A DNA stretch of 64,000 bases from CBDHCC01 sp965219235 (GCA_965219235.1 OZ244721.1:1240001-1304000), one strand, 5' to 3'. Numbered from the stretch's first letter, positions 35,078 to 44,145 are shown. The notes: generated from the sequence alone by a model not told the origin. Numbers and translations: made by a program.

Positions 35078-36172
35078 ATGATGTCCGTCACCGCCCCGCG
35101 CGCCGCCGCGCGCTCTTGGAGCCGTTTCATCCTGCCGCTCGCGGCGCTCGCGCTGGCGGCGCCCGCGCTCGCCGGGCCGGCGGAGGGCCAGGCGGCGTGG
35201 GAGGCGGGCGACTACGCCCGCGCCGTGGCCGAGTGGCGACCCGCCGCGATCAAGGGCGACGCGTCGGCGCAGTACGGCTTGGGCCAGGCGTATCTCTACG
35301 GGCGCGGCGTGCCGACCGACCTGAAGCAGGCGCGGCTGTGGTTCGAGAAGGCGGCGGCGCAGGGCCACACGCCGGCGCAGGACAATCTCGGCCTGCTGCT
35401 GTTCCAGGAGGGCGAGCGCCAGGCGGCGCTGCCCTACCTCGAACGCTCCGCCGCGCGGGGCGAGCCGCGCGCACAGTATGTGCTCGGCACCGCGAAGTTC
35501 AACGGCGACCTGGTCGACAAGGACTGGGTGGGTGCCTACGCGCTCATGACCCGCGCGTCGGCCGCGGGCTTGCCCCAGGCCTCGCGCGCGCTCGCACAGA
35601 TGGACCAGGAGATCCCGCTCGCTCAGCGCCAGCAGGGTCAGGTGGTCGCGCGCGACATGGAGGCGGGACAGATGGCGGTGGCCGCCAACACGCCGCCGGG
35701 CGCCCCCTTCGCCCCCACGCCGGTGTCGCCCGCCCCGGGCGCTCCCGCCGTCGCGCCCCCGTCAGCGGGTGCGGTGGCGAGCGTGGGCGTCCCGCCATCC
35801 CGTCCCGCTCCGACCTCCGCTCCGGCTCGGCCGATGGCCGCCCCGATCCCCACGGTCTCGCAGCCGGTGGTGCAGGCTCCGCCGCTGCCCGCGCGCGCGG
35901 CGAGTGCCCGCCCTGCGCCCGTCCCGGCCGTCGCGCCGACCGGCCGCTGGCGCGTGCAGCTGGGTGCGTTCCGCGATCGATCGGGAGCGGAGGCGCGCTG
36001 GCGGGAGGTGAGTCGCGCCGTGCCGACGCTCGCCGGGCGCTCGCCGATGCTGGAGACCGCCGGAGCGATCACCCGCGTCCAGACCGGCCCCTTCGCCACC
36101 CGCGCCGATGCGGAGCGGACCTGCCGCGCGGTCGCGGCGACCGGCCGCGCGTGCTTCGTCCTGCGGCGGTGA
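35078..36172 (+). CDS. Sel1-repeat and SPOR-domain protein
   Basis: A 364-residue exported protein. The start ATG 35078 has AAGGAG 7 nt upstream and begins MMSVTAPRAAARSWSRFILP, then a hydrophobic signal. Residues about 50-190 are Sel1 repeats (QYGLGQAYLYGRGVPTDLKQ; AAAQGHTPAQDNLGLLLFQE). A long Pro/Ala linker follows, then a SPOR domain (RWRVQLGAFRDRSGAEARWR ... QTGPFATRADAERTCRAV). It is a likely septal peptidoglycan-binding protein, divergent from parA. Confidence 0.85.
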   Translation: MMSVTAPRAAARSWSRFILPLAALALAAPALAGPAEGQAAWEAGDYARAVAEWRPAAIKGDASAQYGLGQAYLYGRGVPTDLKQARLWFEKAAAQGHTPAQDNLGLLLFQEGERQAALPYLERSAARGEPRAQYVLGTAKFNGDLVDKDWVGAYALMTRASAAGLPQASRALAQMDQEIPLAQRQQGQVVARDMEAGQMAVAANTPPGAPFAPTPVSPAPGAPAVAPPSAGAVASVGVPPSRPAPTSAPARPMAAPIPTVSQPVVQAPPLPARAASARPAPVPAVAPTGRWRVQLGAFRDRSGAEARWREVSRAVPTLAGRSPMLETAGAITRVQTGPFATRADAERTCRAVAATGRACFVLRR

Positions 36173-36206
36173 GGACTCGGGGGCGGATAAGAGGTTGTTC
36201 GAGCCG

Positions 36207-36236
36207 CCCCGGTCAGGCTGAGTTTGTCGAAGGCCG
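36207..36236. repeat. Half copy of the GACAGGCTCAG-family repeat
   Basis: CCCGGTCAGGCTGAGTTTGT followed by CGAAGGCCG matches one arm of the elements at 8341 and 29837. No inverted partner is seen nearby. It is in the gap between the Sel1/SPOR gene and the 3' end of serB. Confidence 0.65.
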
Positions 36237-36318
36237 TTCCCGCAAACAGAATTACTCCCCTGCTTGCCTAGAGGGGAAGTCCGCGCACCTTTCGCTATGA
36301 GACGACGTCCCGTTGGAT

Positions 36319-36399
36319 CGTCATTGCGAGGAGCGAAGCGACGCGGCAATCCAGGATGCGCGCGCCGGTCTGGATGGCTTCGCTTCGCTCGCACTGACG
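36319..36399. repeat. Interspersed palindromic repeat (GTCATTGCGAG type)
   Basis: CGTCATTGCGAGGAGCGAAG at 36319 onward, ending GCAATCCAG at 36354, is inverted as CTGGATGGCTTCGCTTCGCT through CACTGACG at 36399. This motif is widespread in bacterial genomes. It sits between convergent genes; nothing else is seen in 36173-36456. Confidence 0.8.
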
Positions 36400-36456
36400 G
36401 GGAGGGTCCAATCCAACCTCATCAAACTCCAGATCACCTCAAGTCGGAGGGATGGC

Positions 36457-37323
36457 TTACTCCGGCTCCACCCACTGCGCCCGTGCGATCCCCTGTGTCC
36501 ACAGCAGTGCGGTGAGGTCTCCATGGCGGATCGCGGCATCCGCCTCCGCCGCGACCACCGGCTTGGCGTGGTAGGCCACGCCCAGGCCCGCCGCACGGAT
36601 CATCGGCAGATCGTTGGCCCCGTCTCCCACCGCCAGCGTCTCCGTCGGGCCGATGCCCCACTCCGCCCGCGCCGCCCCGAGCGCCCGCGCCTTGGCCCGC
36701 GCGTCCACGATGGGCTCCGACACCCGCCCGGTCAGCCGGCCGCCATCGACCTCCAGCACGTTAGCCATCACGCGGTCGAAGCCGAGGCGCTCGGCGACCG
36801 GCCCGGCGAAGCGGGTGAAGCCGCCGGACACCAGCACGGCCCGCGCTCCCCGTGCCCGCATCGTCGCCACCAGCGCCGCCGCGCCCGCCATGGGTCGCAC
36901 CCGCTCGCGCAGGCACTGGCCGACCGTGGCGAGCGGCAGCCCGGCGAGCAGGGCGACGCGCGCACGCAAGGCGGCGGCGAAGTCCAGCTCGCCGCGCATC
37001 GCCCGCTCGGTGACCGCCGCGACCTGCGGCTTGCACCCGGCATAGTCGGCCAGTTCGTCGATGCATTCCACGGTGATCATGGTGGAGTCCATGTCGGAGA
37101 CGAGCAACCGCTTGGTCCGGTCCTCCGCCGGCTGCACGACCAGGTCGCAGCCGGCGGGCGGCTCCACCGCCGCCCAGCGCTCCAGCGGCAGGTCGACCGC
37201 GCTGCCTTCGTCGAGCGCGCGCGGGCGGCCCGGCCCGGCGCCCAGGACGGCCAGCCGCTCGCGCGCTTCGGCAACATGGTGGGGTGTCAGCCGGTCGGCT
37301 GCTATCAGCGTGGCGATGAACAC
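36457..37323 (-). CDS. serB: Phosphoserine phosphatase
   Basis: A 288-residue HAD-superfamily enzyme for the last step of serine synthesis. LLVSDMDSTMITVECIDELA carries the DxD nucleophile motif, VLVSGGFTRFAGPVAERLGF motif II, and TLAVGDGANDLPMIRAAGLG the C-terminal acid motif. The start is GTG 37323 (VFIATLIAADRL). It is divergent from miaA, and the two start regions overlap by 8 bp. Each promoter must therefore lie inside the other's coding sequence. Confidence 0.95.
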   Translation of the reverse strand: MFIATLIAADRLTPHHVAEARERLAVLGAGPGRPRALDEGSAVDLPLERWAAVEPPAGCDLVVQPAEDRTKRLLVSDMDSTMITVECIDELADYAGCKPQVAAVTERAMRGELDFAAALRARVALLAGLPLATVGQCLRERVRPMAGAAALVATMRARGARAVLVSGGFTRFAGPVAERLGFDRVMANVLEVDGGRLTGRVSEPIVDARAKARALGAARAEWGIGPTETLAVGDGANDLPMIRAAGLGVAYHAKPVVAAEADAAIRHGDLTALLWTQGIARAQWVEPE

Positions 37324-38248
37324 GACGACCCTCCCGCGCCTGGCGGTGATCGCAGGCCCGACCGCCAGCGGCAAGAGCACGCTGGCGCTGCGGTTGGCCC
37401 TGCGCATGGGCGGCACGATCGTCAACGCCGACGCCCTGCAGGTCTATCGCGACCTGCGCGTGCTCACCGCCCGCCCCTCGCCCGCCGATGAGGTGGCGGC
37501 CCCGCACCGGCTGTTCGGCCATGTCGACGGGGGCGAGGCCTACGACGTGGCACGCTGGCTCGGGGAGGCGACGACGGCCGTGGAGGCGAGCGTGTCCGCC
37601 GGGCGGCTGCCGATCGTCGTGGGCGGCACGGGCCTCTATGTGCGCGCGCTCCTCGACGGCCTGGCGCCGGTGCCGCCGATCGCGCCGGAGGTGCGCGCCG
37701 CCGTGCGCGCCGCCGATCCCGACGACAACCGGCGCGCTCTTGAGCGGGAGGACTCCGCGATGGCCGCTCGCCTGCGCCCCTCCGACCGCCAGCGGATCGC
37801 GCGCGCGCTGGAGGTGGTGCGCTCCACCGGCCGCTCCCTGGCCGATTGGCAGCTGGAGCGGAGCGGCGGATTGGCCGCGCGGTTCGCCGTCGCCGGCCTG
37901 GTGCTCGACCCGCCGCGCGAGCGACTCGCCGACCGCATCGAGTCGCGGCTGGAGGCGATGCTGGCGCGGGGCGCGGGGCGAGAGGTGGACGCGCTCCTCG
38001 CGCGCGTGGACGTGCCGGCCGACGCGCCGGTCTGGCGGGCGATCGGCGCGGGGGAGGTCGCGCGATGGCGGCGCGGCGCGGACACGCGCGAGGAGGCCCT
38101 CTCCGCCGCGAGCGCTGCGACCCGCGCCTATGCCAAGCGTCAACGCACCTGGTTCCGCCATCAGGCGCCGTCCGACTGGCCTCGGCTCGACCCGTTCGAC
38201 ACGGCCGAGGTCGACAGGACGCTCGCCCGGCTGGCAGGGAACGACTGA
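37316..38248 (+). CDS. miaA: tRNA dimethylallyltransferase
   Basis: A 310-residue enzyme that prenylates A37 of tRNAs reading UNN codons. The P-loop AVIAGPTASGKSTLALRLAL is at the N-terminus. IVNADALQVYRDLRVLTARP, PHRLFGHVDG, PIVVGGTGLYVRALLDGLAP and YAKRQRTWFRHQ are all conserved. ATG 37316 is the natural start. It is followed 20 nt later by ilvC in the same direction. Confidence 0.97.
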   Translation: MNTTTLPRLAVIAGPTASGKSTLALRLALRMGGTIVNADALQVYRDLRVLTARPSPADEVAAPHRLFGHVDGGEAYDVARWLGEATTAVEASVSAGRLPIVVGGTGLYVRALLDGLAPVPPIAPEVRAAVRAADPDDNRRALEREDSAMAARLRPSDRQRIARALEVVRSTGRSLADWQLERSGGLAARFAVAGLVLDPPRERLADRIESRLEAMLARGAGREVDALLARVDVPADAPVWRAIGAGEVARWRRGADTREEALSAASAATRAYAKRQRTWFRHQAPSDWPRLDPFDTAEVDRTLARLAGND

Positions 38249-38268
38249 TCCCCGAGGAGACCCGCCCG

Positions 38269-39270
38269 ATGCGCATCCACACCGACGCCGATGCCGACCT
38301 GTCGCTGGTGCGCGACGCCCGGGTGGCGGTGGTGGGTTATGGCGGTCAGGGCCACGCGCACGCGCTCAATCTGCGCGACAGCGGCGTCGCGGATCTGGTG
38401 GTGGCGCTGCGGGAGGACTCGGCCACGCGGACGAGGGCGGAGGCGGCGGGCTTCCGCGTCGTGACCACGCCCCAGGCGGCGGGTTGGGCCGACGTGCTGA
38501 TGATCCTCGCCCCGGACGAGGACCAGCCGCGGCTGTGGGCCGAGGACGTCGCCCCTCACCTTCGCCCCGGCGCCAGCGTCGGCTTCGCGCACGGATTGGC
38601 GGTGCATTTCGGCTATGTCGATCCGGGCGACGCGCCGGCGTTCCTGATCGCGCCGAAAGGTCCCGGACACCAGCTGCGCGCCCAGTTCGAGCGCGGGCGC
38701 GGACTGCCTTGCCTGCTGGCGGTGACCACGCCCGCCGCGCTGCCGGTGGCCAAGGCGTATGGCGCGGCGATCGGCTGCGGCCGCTCGGCGATGATCGAGA
38801 CGACCTTCGCGGAGGAGTGCGTCACCGACCTGTTCGGCGAGCAGGCGGTGCTGTGCGGCGGCATCCCGGACCTGATCCGCGCCGGCTATCAGACGCTGGT
38901 GGACGCGGGCTTCACGCCAGAGCTCGCCTATTTCGAGTGCGTTCACGAGGCCAAGCTGATCGTCGATCTGATCTATGAGAGTGGCCTGGACGCGATGCGC
39001 AGCGCGATCAGCAACACCGCCGAGTTCGGCGGTCACGAGGCCGGCGCGCGCTTGGTGACCGACGCCACGCGCTTCGAAATGGCGCGCGTGCTTGACGATA
39101 TCCGCTCGGGCCGCTTCGCCGCGCGCCTCATCGCCGACCACGACGCGGGGGACCCGGCGCTCACCCGCGCCCGCGCGGCGAGCGCCGCCGACCCGATCGA
39201 GCCGGTGGGCGAACGGGTGCGCGCGCTGATGCCTTGGATCGGGGCCGACGCGCTGATCGGGCGGGGCTAG
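38269..39270 (+). CDS. ilvC: Ketol-acid reductoisomerase (NADP+)
   Basis: A 333-residue class I enzyme of branched-chain amino acid synthesis. VAVVGYGGQGHAHALNLRDS is the NADPH-binding motif. IAPKGPGHQLRAQFERG is conserved, and the metal/catalytic block is ECVTDLFGEQAVLCGGIPDL with YFECVHEAKLIVDLIYE and SAISNTAEFGG. The acetolactate synthase genes that often accompany it are not adjacent: it follows miaA by 20 nt. Its stop overlaps a convergent lipoprotein gene by 4 nt. Confidence 0.95.
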   Translation: MRIHTDADADLSLVRDARVAVVGYGGQGHAHALNLRDSGVADLVVALREDSATRTRAEAAGFRVVTTPQAAGWADVLMILAPDEDQPRLWAEDVAPHLRPGASVGFAHGLAVHFGYVDPGDAPAFLIAPKGPGHQLRAQFERGRGLPCLLAVTTPAALPVAKAYGAAIGCGRSAMIETTFAEECVTDLFGEQAVLCGGIPDLIRAGYQTLVDAGFTPELAYFECVHEAKLIVDLIYESGLDAMRSAISNTAEFGGHEAGARLVTDATRFEMARVLDDIRSGRFAARLIADHDAGDPALTRARAASAADPIEPVGERVRALMPWIGADALIGRG

Positions 39271-39710
39271 GCCGCGCCGCCTCCGCAGGACCACACGCCG
39301 CTCAGCGTCGCCTCGCCGCCGTCGGCGGTGGCGGCGGTCAAAGTGGCCGGACGCCGCACCCCGCCCGCGCCGACCGGAACACCGGGCACGGGGTCGGGCC
39401 GCACCGCGACGGTCAACCCCGCGCCTTCCAGCTGCGCGCCGCCGGGCAGGTCGGCCGCGTCGCCGATGGCGGTGCCCGTCAGCTCCACCACATCGCCCGC
39501 CAGCCGGACCTCGCCGCGGGCACGCGCGCGTTCCTGCCGCACGACGAGCAGCGGTGGCGCGTCGAGATCGGGCGCGAACACGCAGTCGGCGGCGAAGTCG
39601 GCGGCCATCGGCGCGAGCGTCAGCGGCGCGACAGCAGCGCGGTCGGGTCCGGGATCGGCGCGCGCGCAGGCGGCGGCGAGGAGTGGCAGGAGCAGGAGGT
39701 GGCGTCGCAT
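39267..39710 (-). CDS. Small lipoprotein, function unknown
   Basis: A 147-residue protein from ATG 39710: signal MRRHLLLLPLLAA with lipobox LAAAC. The mature part has two further cysteines (ADCVFAPDL and GVWSCGGG) and reads like a small beta-rich domain (LLVVRQERARARGEVRLAG; VELTGTAIGD). An ATG 12 nt upstream is possible. It is convergent with ilvC and lies 53 nt downstream of the mutL stop on the same... strand as mutL's own continuation, so it may be cotranscribed with mutL. No family is recognised. Confidence 0.72.
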   Translation of the reverse strand: MRRHLLLLPLLAAACARADPGPDRAAVAPLTLAPMAADFAADCVFAPDLDAPPLLVVRQERARARGEVRLAGDVVELTGTAIGDAADLPGGAQLEGAGLTVAVRPDPVPGVPVGAGGVRRPATLTAATADGGEATLSGVWSCGGGAA

Positions 39711-39763
39711 GCTCGCGGCCATAGCAAGCCCGGGAGCGGCGGGTCACGTCCGAACGACCCCGC

Positions 39764-41485
39764 TCACCGCCGACCGAACAGCCGCTCGATGTCGCCATGC
39801 GCCAATTTGATCCAGGTGGGGCGGCCGTGGTTGCACTGGCCGGAGTGCGGCGTCGCCTCCATCTGGCGAAGGAGCGCGTTCATCTCCGCCCCGTCGAGCG
39901 CACGACCGGCCCGCACGCTGCCGTGGCAGGCCATCGTGCCGGCCACCCGATCCAGCCGCTCCGCCAGTCCCAGCGCCTGGTCGAAGGCCGCGAGCTCGTC
40001 GGCCACGTCGGTCACCAGTCCGCGCGGATCGGGCGCGCCGAGCACGGCCGGCAGTCCGCGCACCAGAACGGCGGCCGCTCCGAACCGCTCGAGCGGCAGG
40101 CCGAGACGACCGAGTTCGTCCGCCGCCGCCTCCAGCCGGTCGCACGCCGCTTCGTCCAGCTCGACCACCTCGGGCAGCAGCAGCGTCTGCACGGGCACCT
40201 CGGCCCCCGCCGCCCCCGCGCGCAAACGCTCGAGGACGAGGCGTTCGTGGGCGGCGTGCTGGTCCACCAGGATCAACCCATCCGTCGTCTCGGCGACGAT
40301 GTAGGTCTTCGCCACCTGCCCGCGCGCGACGCCGAGCGGATGGTCGGTGGCGTGGGGCGCGGGCACATCGGCCGGCTCGGCGCGCGCGGCGGGTTCCCAT
40401 CCGGCGAACCCCACAGAGGGTTCCGCCACCACGGACGCGTGGGTTGCGGGAGGACCTTCCGCTCGCCAGCCACCGGCGAGCGGGCGCGGAGCGGCGGAGC
40501 GGTGGCCGGCTTCGTCGAGCGCCCGGCGCAGGCCGTTCACCACCAGCGAGCGGATGGCGGCGGCGTGGCGGAAGCGCACTTCCGTCTTGGCCGGATGCAC
40601 GTTCACGTCGACCTCGGCCATCGGCACCTGCAGGAACAGGGCGACGATCGGATGGCGGTCGCGCGCCACCATCTCGGCATAGGCGCCGCGCACCGCGCCG
40701 ACGAGCAGGCGGTCGCGCACGGGACGCCCGTTCACGAACAGATACTGGTGGTCGTTCACACCGCGCGTGAAGGTCGGCAGACTGCCCATGCCGGTCAGTT
40801 CCGCCCCGTCGCGCTCCCAGTCCACCGCGACGCTGTTGTCGAGCAGCGCCGCGTCGGTCAGCGCCGCCACCCGCTCCGCCATCGTCTGGTCGGCGGGCAG
40901 GGACAGGATCGTCCGACCGTCGCTCGCGAGCCGGAACGACACATCGGGCCGCGCCATCGCCAGCCGGCGCACCACGTCCAGGCAGGCCGCCCGCTCCGAC
41001 CGCTCGGTCCGCAGGAACTTGGCGCGGGCGGGCACGCGGGCGAACAGGCCCGCCACCGTGACGCGCGTGCCCGGCGGGGCGGCGGCGGGCCTGTCGTCCA
41101 CCACGTGACCGTTGTCGACTGTGAGCCGCCATCCCTGCCCTCCCGCCGGCCGGCTGATGAGCGTCAGCACCGCGACGCTGGCGATCGACGGCAGCGCCTC
41201 GCCGCGAAAGCCCATGGTGGCCACCGCCTCGATGGCATCGTCGGGCAGCTTGGAGGTGGCGTGACGCTCGACCGCGAGTCGCAGCTCCTCCGGAGTCATG
41301 CCGCAGCCGTCGTCGACGACCTCCAGCCCCCCGATCCCGCCGCCGGTGAGCGCGATCGACAGCGCGGTCGCGGTCGCGTCGAGCGCGTTCTCGACCAGCT
41401 CCTTCAGCGCGCTCGCGGGACGTTCGACCACCTCGCCTGCGGCGATGCGGTTGATCAGGTGGTCGGGCAGTCGGCGTATTGACAC
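39764..41485 (-). CDS. mutL: DNA mismatch repair protein MutL
   Basis: A 573-residue protein linking MutS recognition to strand incision. The GHKL ATPase N-terminus has IAAGEVVERPASALKELVEN, VVDDGCGM, ATSKLPDD and GFRGEALPSIASV. The C-terminal domain holds the endonuclease metal motif VDQHAAHERLVLE and SGQCNHGRPT, so this is the nicking type found where MutH is absent. The start is GTG 41485 (VSIRRLPDHLINRI). It is divergent from mreB across about 164 bp. Confidence 0.96.
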   Translation of the reverse strand: MSIRRLPDHLINRIAAGEVVERPASALKELVENALDATATALSIALTGGGIGGLEVVDDGCGMTPEELRLAVERHATSKLPDDAIEAVATMGFRGEALPSIASVAVLTLISRPAGGQGWRLTVDNGHVVDDRPAAAPPGTRVTVAGLFARVPARAKFLRTERSERAACLDVVRRLAMARPDVSFRLASDGRTILSLPADQTMAERVAALTDAALLDNSVAVDWERDGAELTGMGSLPTFTRGVNDHQYLFVNGRPVRDRLLVGAVRGAYAEMVARDRHPIVALFLQVPMAEVDVNVHPAKTEVRFRHAAAIRSLVVNGLRRALDEAGHRSAAPRPLAGGWRAEGPPATHASVVAEPSVGFAGWEPAARAEPADVPAPHATDHPLGVARGQVAKTYIVAETTDGLILVDQHAAHERLVLERLRAGAAGAEVPVQTLLLPEVVELDEAACDRLEAAADELGRLGLPLERFGAAAVLVRGLPAVLGAPDPRGLVTDVADELAAFDQALGLAERLDRVAGTMACHGSVRAGRALDGAEMNALLRQMEATPHSGQCNHGRPTWIKLAHGDIERLFGRR

Positions 41486-41649
41486 AGGGGGGGCTTTAGA
41501 CCATCCGCCGGCTCTACGCGAAGGGGCCTCCCGCCGCTCGCCAGAGCCGCGGGCCGTTTGTTCGTCCGGTCTCCGGCATTGGCCACACGAGGGCGATCGC
41601 ACCATTCCGAGGGGCAGCGGGGGCGCTCCAGCACTTGGACAGGACCACC

Positions 41650-42696
41650 ATGTCGTTCTTTTCCCGCCTGATGAAGTTCACCTCGCACGACATGGCGATC
41701 GACCTCGGCACGGCGAACACCGTCGTCTACGTCCGCGGCCGTGGCGTCGTGCTGAACGAACCGTCGGTCGTGGCGATCGAGACGATCAAGGGTGAAAAGC
41801 GCGTGCGCGCGGTGGGCGACGACGCCAAGATGATGATGGGCAAGACACCGGATTCCATCCAGGCCATCCGCCCGCTGCGCGATGGCGTCATCGCCGACAT
41901 CGATGTCGCCGAGCAGATGATCAAGCACTTCATCCACAAGGTGCACGGCGGCAAGGCCAAGCCGTGGCGCTTTCCCGAGATCGTGATCTGCGTCCCGTCG
42001 GGCTCGACCTCCGTCGAGCGCCGCGCGATCCGCGACGCGGCGTCGAACGCGGGCGCCAGCCAGGTGTGGCTGATCGAGGAGCCGATGGCCGCCGCGATCG
42101 GGGCGGGGATGCCGGTGACGGAGCCGATCGGGTCGATGGTCGTGGATATCGGCGGCGGCACGACCGAGGTCGCCGTCCTGTCGCTGCGCGGCCTGGCCTA
42201 CACCACCTCGGTGCGCGTCGGCGGCGACAAGATGGACGAGAGCATCGTCTCCTTCGTGCGGCGCAACCACAACCTGCTGATCGGCGAGGCGACGGCCGAG
42301 CGGATCAAGAAGGAGGTCGGCACCGCGCGCGTGCCCGCCGACGGCGAGGGCCGCATCATCCATGTGAAGGGCCGCGACCTCGTGAACGGCGTGCCCAAGG
42401 AGATCCCGATCAGCCAGGGCCAGATCGCGGAGGCGATGTCGGAGCCGGTCGGATCGATCGTCGAGGGCGTCCGCATGGCGCTGGAGAACACCGCACCCGA
42501 ACTGGCCGCCGACATCGTCGACCAGGGCATCGTGCTGACCGGCGGCGGCGCGCTGCTGCACGGACTGGACGACATCATCCGCGAGGAGACCGGCCTGCCG
42601 GTGATCGTGGCCGAGGACCCGCTCACCTGCGTGGCGCTGGGCACCGGCCGCGCGCTGGAGGACGACGCCTTCCGCGGCGTCCTGCAATCGGCCTGA
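41650..42696 (+). CDS. mreB: Rod-shape-determining protein MreB
   Basis: A 348-residue bacterial actin that directs lateral wall synthesis. AIDLGTANTVVYVRGRGVVL is phosphate-1, VVDIGGGTTEVAVLSL phosphate-2, and VLTGGGALLHGLDDIIREET the adenosine motif. ATG at 41650 gives MSFFSRLMKFTSHDMAIDLG. It is the first of five rod-system genes (mreB-mreC-mreD-mrdA-rodA) in a tight operon. Confidence 0.98.
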   Translation: MSFFSRLMKFTSHDMAIDLGTANTVVYVRGRGVVLNEPSVVAIETIKGEKRVRAVGDDAKMMMGKTPDSIQAIRPLRDGVIADIDVAEQMIKHFIHKVHGGKAKPWRFPEIVICVPSGSTSVERRAIRDAASNAGASQVWLIEEPMAAAIGAGMPVTEPIGSMVVDIGGGTTEVAVLSLRGLAYTTSVRVGGDKMDESIVSFVRRNHNLLIGEATAERIKKEVGTARVPADGEGRIIHVKGRDLVNGVPKEIPISQGQIAEAMSEPVGSIVEGVRMALENTAPELAADIVDQGIVLTGGGALLHGLDDIIREETGLPVIVAEDPLTCVALGTGRALEDDAFRGVLQSA

Positions 42697-42715
42697 CCGC
42701 CGGCTCGACAGAGCC

Positions 42716-43603
42716 TTGGCGGTTCCACCCACCCGACGCCCCGGGGCCTCGCGTCCGGCGCAGTATCTGCTGTTCGGCGGCTATGTCGTCGCCGTGCTCG
42801 GCGCGGTGGCGGGCCTGATCCTGCTCGTCACAGCCTGGGCCGATCCCGCCGGTCACTCGCAACTGCGCGCTCGCGCCACCGACCTCACCGCGCCCGTGTC
42901 GCGGGTCGCGGCCACCGCCACCGTCGGAGCGGGCGATCTGGGTCGGCGGATCGGGGACTGGTGGCGGGCGGGCGCGCAGAACGCCGCCCTGCGCCGCGAG
43001 CTGGAGCGGGGACACACCCAACTGGTCGAGGCGGCGGCGATCCGCGCGGAGAACGAACGGCTGAAGCGGCTGCTGCGCGTGGTGGAGCGCGACGGTGCGC
43101 CGATCGCCGTGACACGCCTGGTCGCCTCCTCGCCAGCCGCGCTGCGCCGGCTGACGGTGCTGCCGGTCGGGCGATCGTCCGGAGTGCGGCCCGACCAGCC
43201 CGTTCGCGGTCCGGTGGGGCTGGTCGGACGCGTGCTGGAGGCCGGCGCCGTCAGCGCGCGGGTGCTGCTCGTCACCGACACCGCGAGCGTCGTGCCGGTG
43301 CGCCGCGCCAGCGACGATCTGGACGCGGTGGCGGCGGGCGACGGCGCGGGCGGCCTCGAAATCCGGCCGCTCTCCAGTCGCCGGGTCGTGCTGCGACCCG
43401 GCGACCTGTTCGTCACCAACGGCATCGGTGGCGTGTTCCCGCCCAACATCCCGGTCGCGGTGATCCGCCGAACCGCCACCGACCACGCCGCGGCGCGTCC
43501 GCTGGGCGATCCCGCGCTGTCGGACCCGGTGCTGGTGTTGCCCATCTACGAACCCGCCGTCGCGGCCGCTCCGATCGACGCGGCGGCGGAGTCCGTCCGG
43601 TGA
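42716..43603 (+). CDS. mreC: Rod-shape-determining protein MreC
   Basis: A 295-residue bitopic membrane protein that organises the elongasome in the periplasm. One transmembrane helix (LLFGGYVVAVLGAVAGLILL) is followed by a coiled coil (AALRRELERGHTQLVEAAAI; RAENERLKRLLRVVE). The two-lobed beta domain includes RRLTVLPVGRSSGVRPDQPV and GDLFVTNGIGGVFPPNIPVA. The start appears to be TTG 42716. It overlaps mreD by 4 nt. Confidence 0.95.
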   Translation: MAVPPTRRPGASRPAQYLLFGGYVVAVLGAVAGLILLVTAWADPAGHSQLRARATDLTAPVSRVAATATVGAGDLGRRIGDWWRAGAQNAALRRELERGHTQLVEAAAIRAENERLKRLLRVVERDGAPIAVTRLVASSPAALRRLTVLPVGRSSGVRPDQPVRGPVGLVGRVLEAGAVSARVLLVTDTASVVPVRRASDDLDAVAAGDGAGGLEIRPLSSRRVVLRPGDLFVTNGIGGVFPPNIPVAVIRRTATDHAAARPLGDPALSDPVLVLPIYEPAVAAAPIDAAAESVR

Positions 43604-44145
43604 GCGCGCGCGTGGTGGTCGCCCGGCGCACGGCCATCTCGAGGAGCCTGCGCCGCACCGCGCCCGGCTGGTCGCCGCGCGCACGCTCAACGGCGCTGAT
43701 CGTCGGAGGCTCGTTCACCGCGCTGCTGCCGATCCTGGCCGACACGCCGCTGCTGCCGCCGATCGGTTTCCTCGCCTATGTCGTCTGGCGGCTGCTGCGC
43801 CCCGACCTGCTGCCCCCATGGACGGCGATCGGCTTCGGCCTGGTGGACGATCTGGTGAGCGGCAATCCGCTCGGCACCGCAGTCCTGTGCTGGACGGTCT
43901 TCGCGCTCTGGCTGGAGGCTTCGGAACGGTGGTTCCCGTTCCGCTCCTGGCGGCACGACTGGCTGGTCGTCACGGGCTGCGGACTGGCGTATCTGGTGGC
44001 GCTCTGGTTCCTCAGCCCGCTGAACGGAGGCGCCCCCGTCCCGCCCATTGCGCTCGCCCTCCCCGCCCTCCTGACGCTCGCGCTGCCGCCGGTCCTCATC
44101 CGACTGGCGACGGGTCCGGGCGAGCCCGATCCGAGGCGCGGGTGA
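43600..44145 (+). CDS. mreD: Rod-shape-determining protein MreD
   Basis: A 181-residue polytopic inner-membrane protein of the elongasome, with about five helices (ALIVGGSFTALLPILADTPL; FLAYVVWRLLRPDLLPPWTA; TAVLCWTVFALWLEASE). GFGLVDDLVSGNPLGTAVL is the conserved MreD loop. It starts at GTG 43600, overlapping mreC, and ends overlapping the mrdA GTG start. Confidence 0.9.
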   Translation: MSARVVVARRTAISRSLRRTAPGWSPRARSTALIVGGSFTALLPILADTPLLPPIGFLAYVVWRLLRPDLLPPWTAIGFGLVDDLVSGNPLGTAVLCWTVFALWLEASERWFPFRSWRHDWLVVTGCGLAYLVALWFLSPLNGGAPVPPIALALPALLTLALPPVLIRLATGPGEPDPRRG

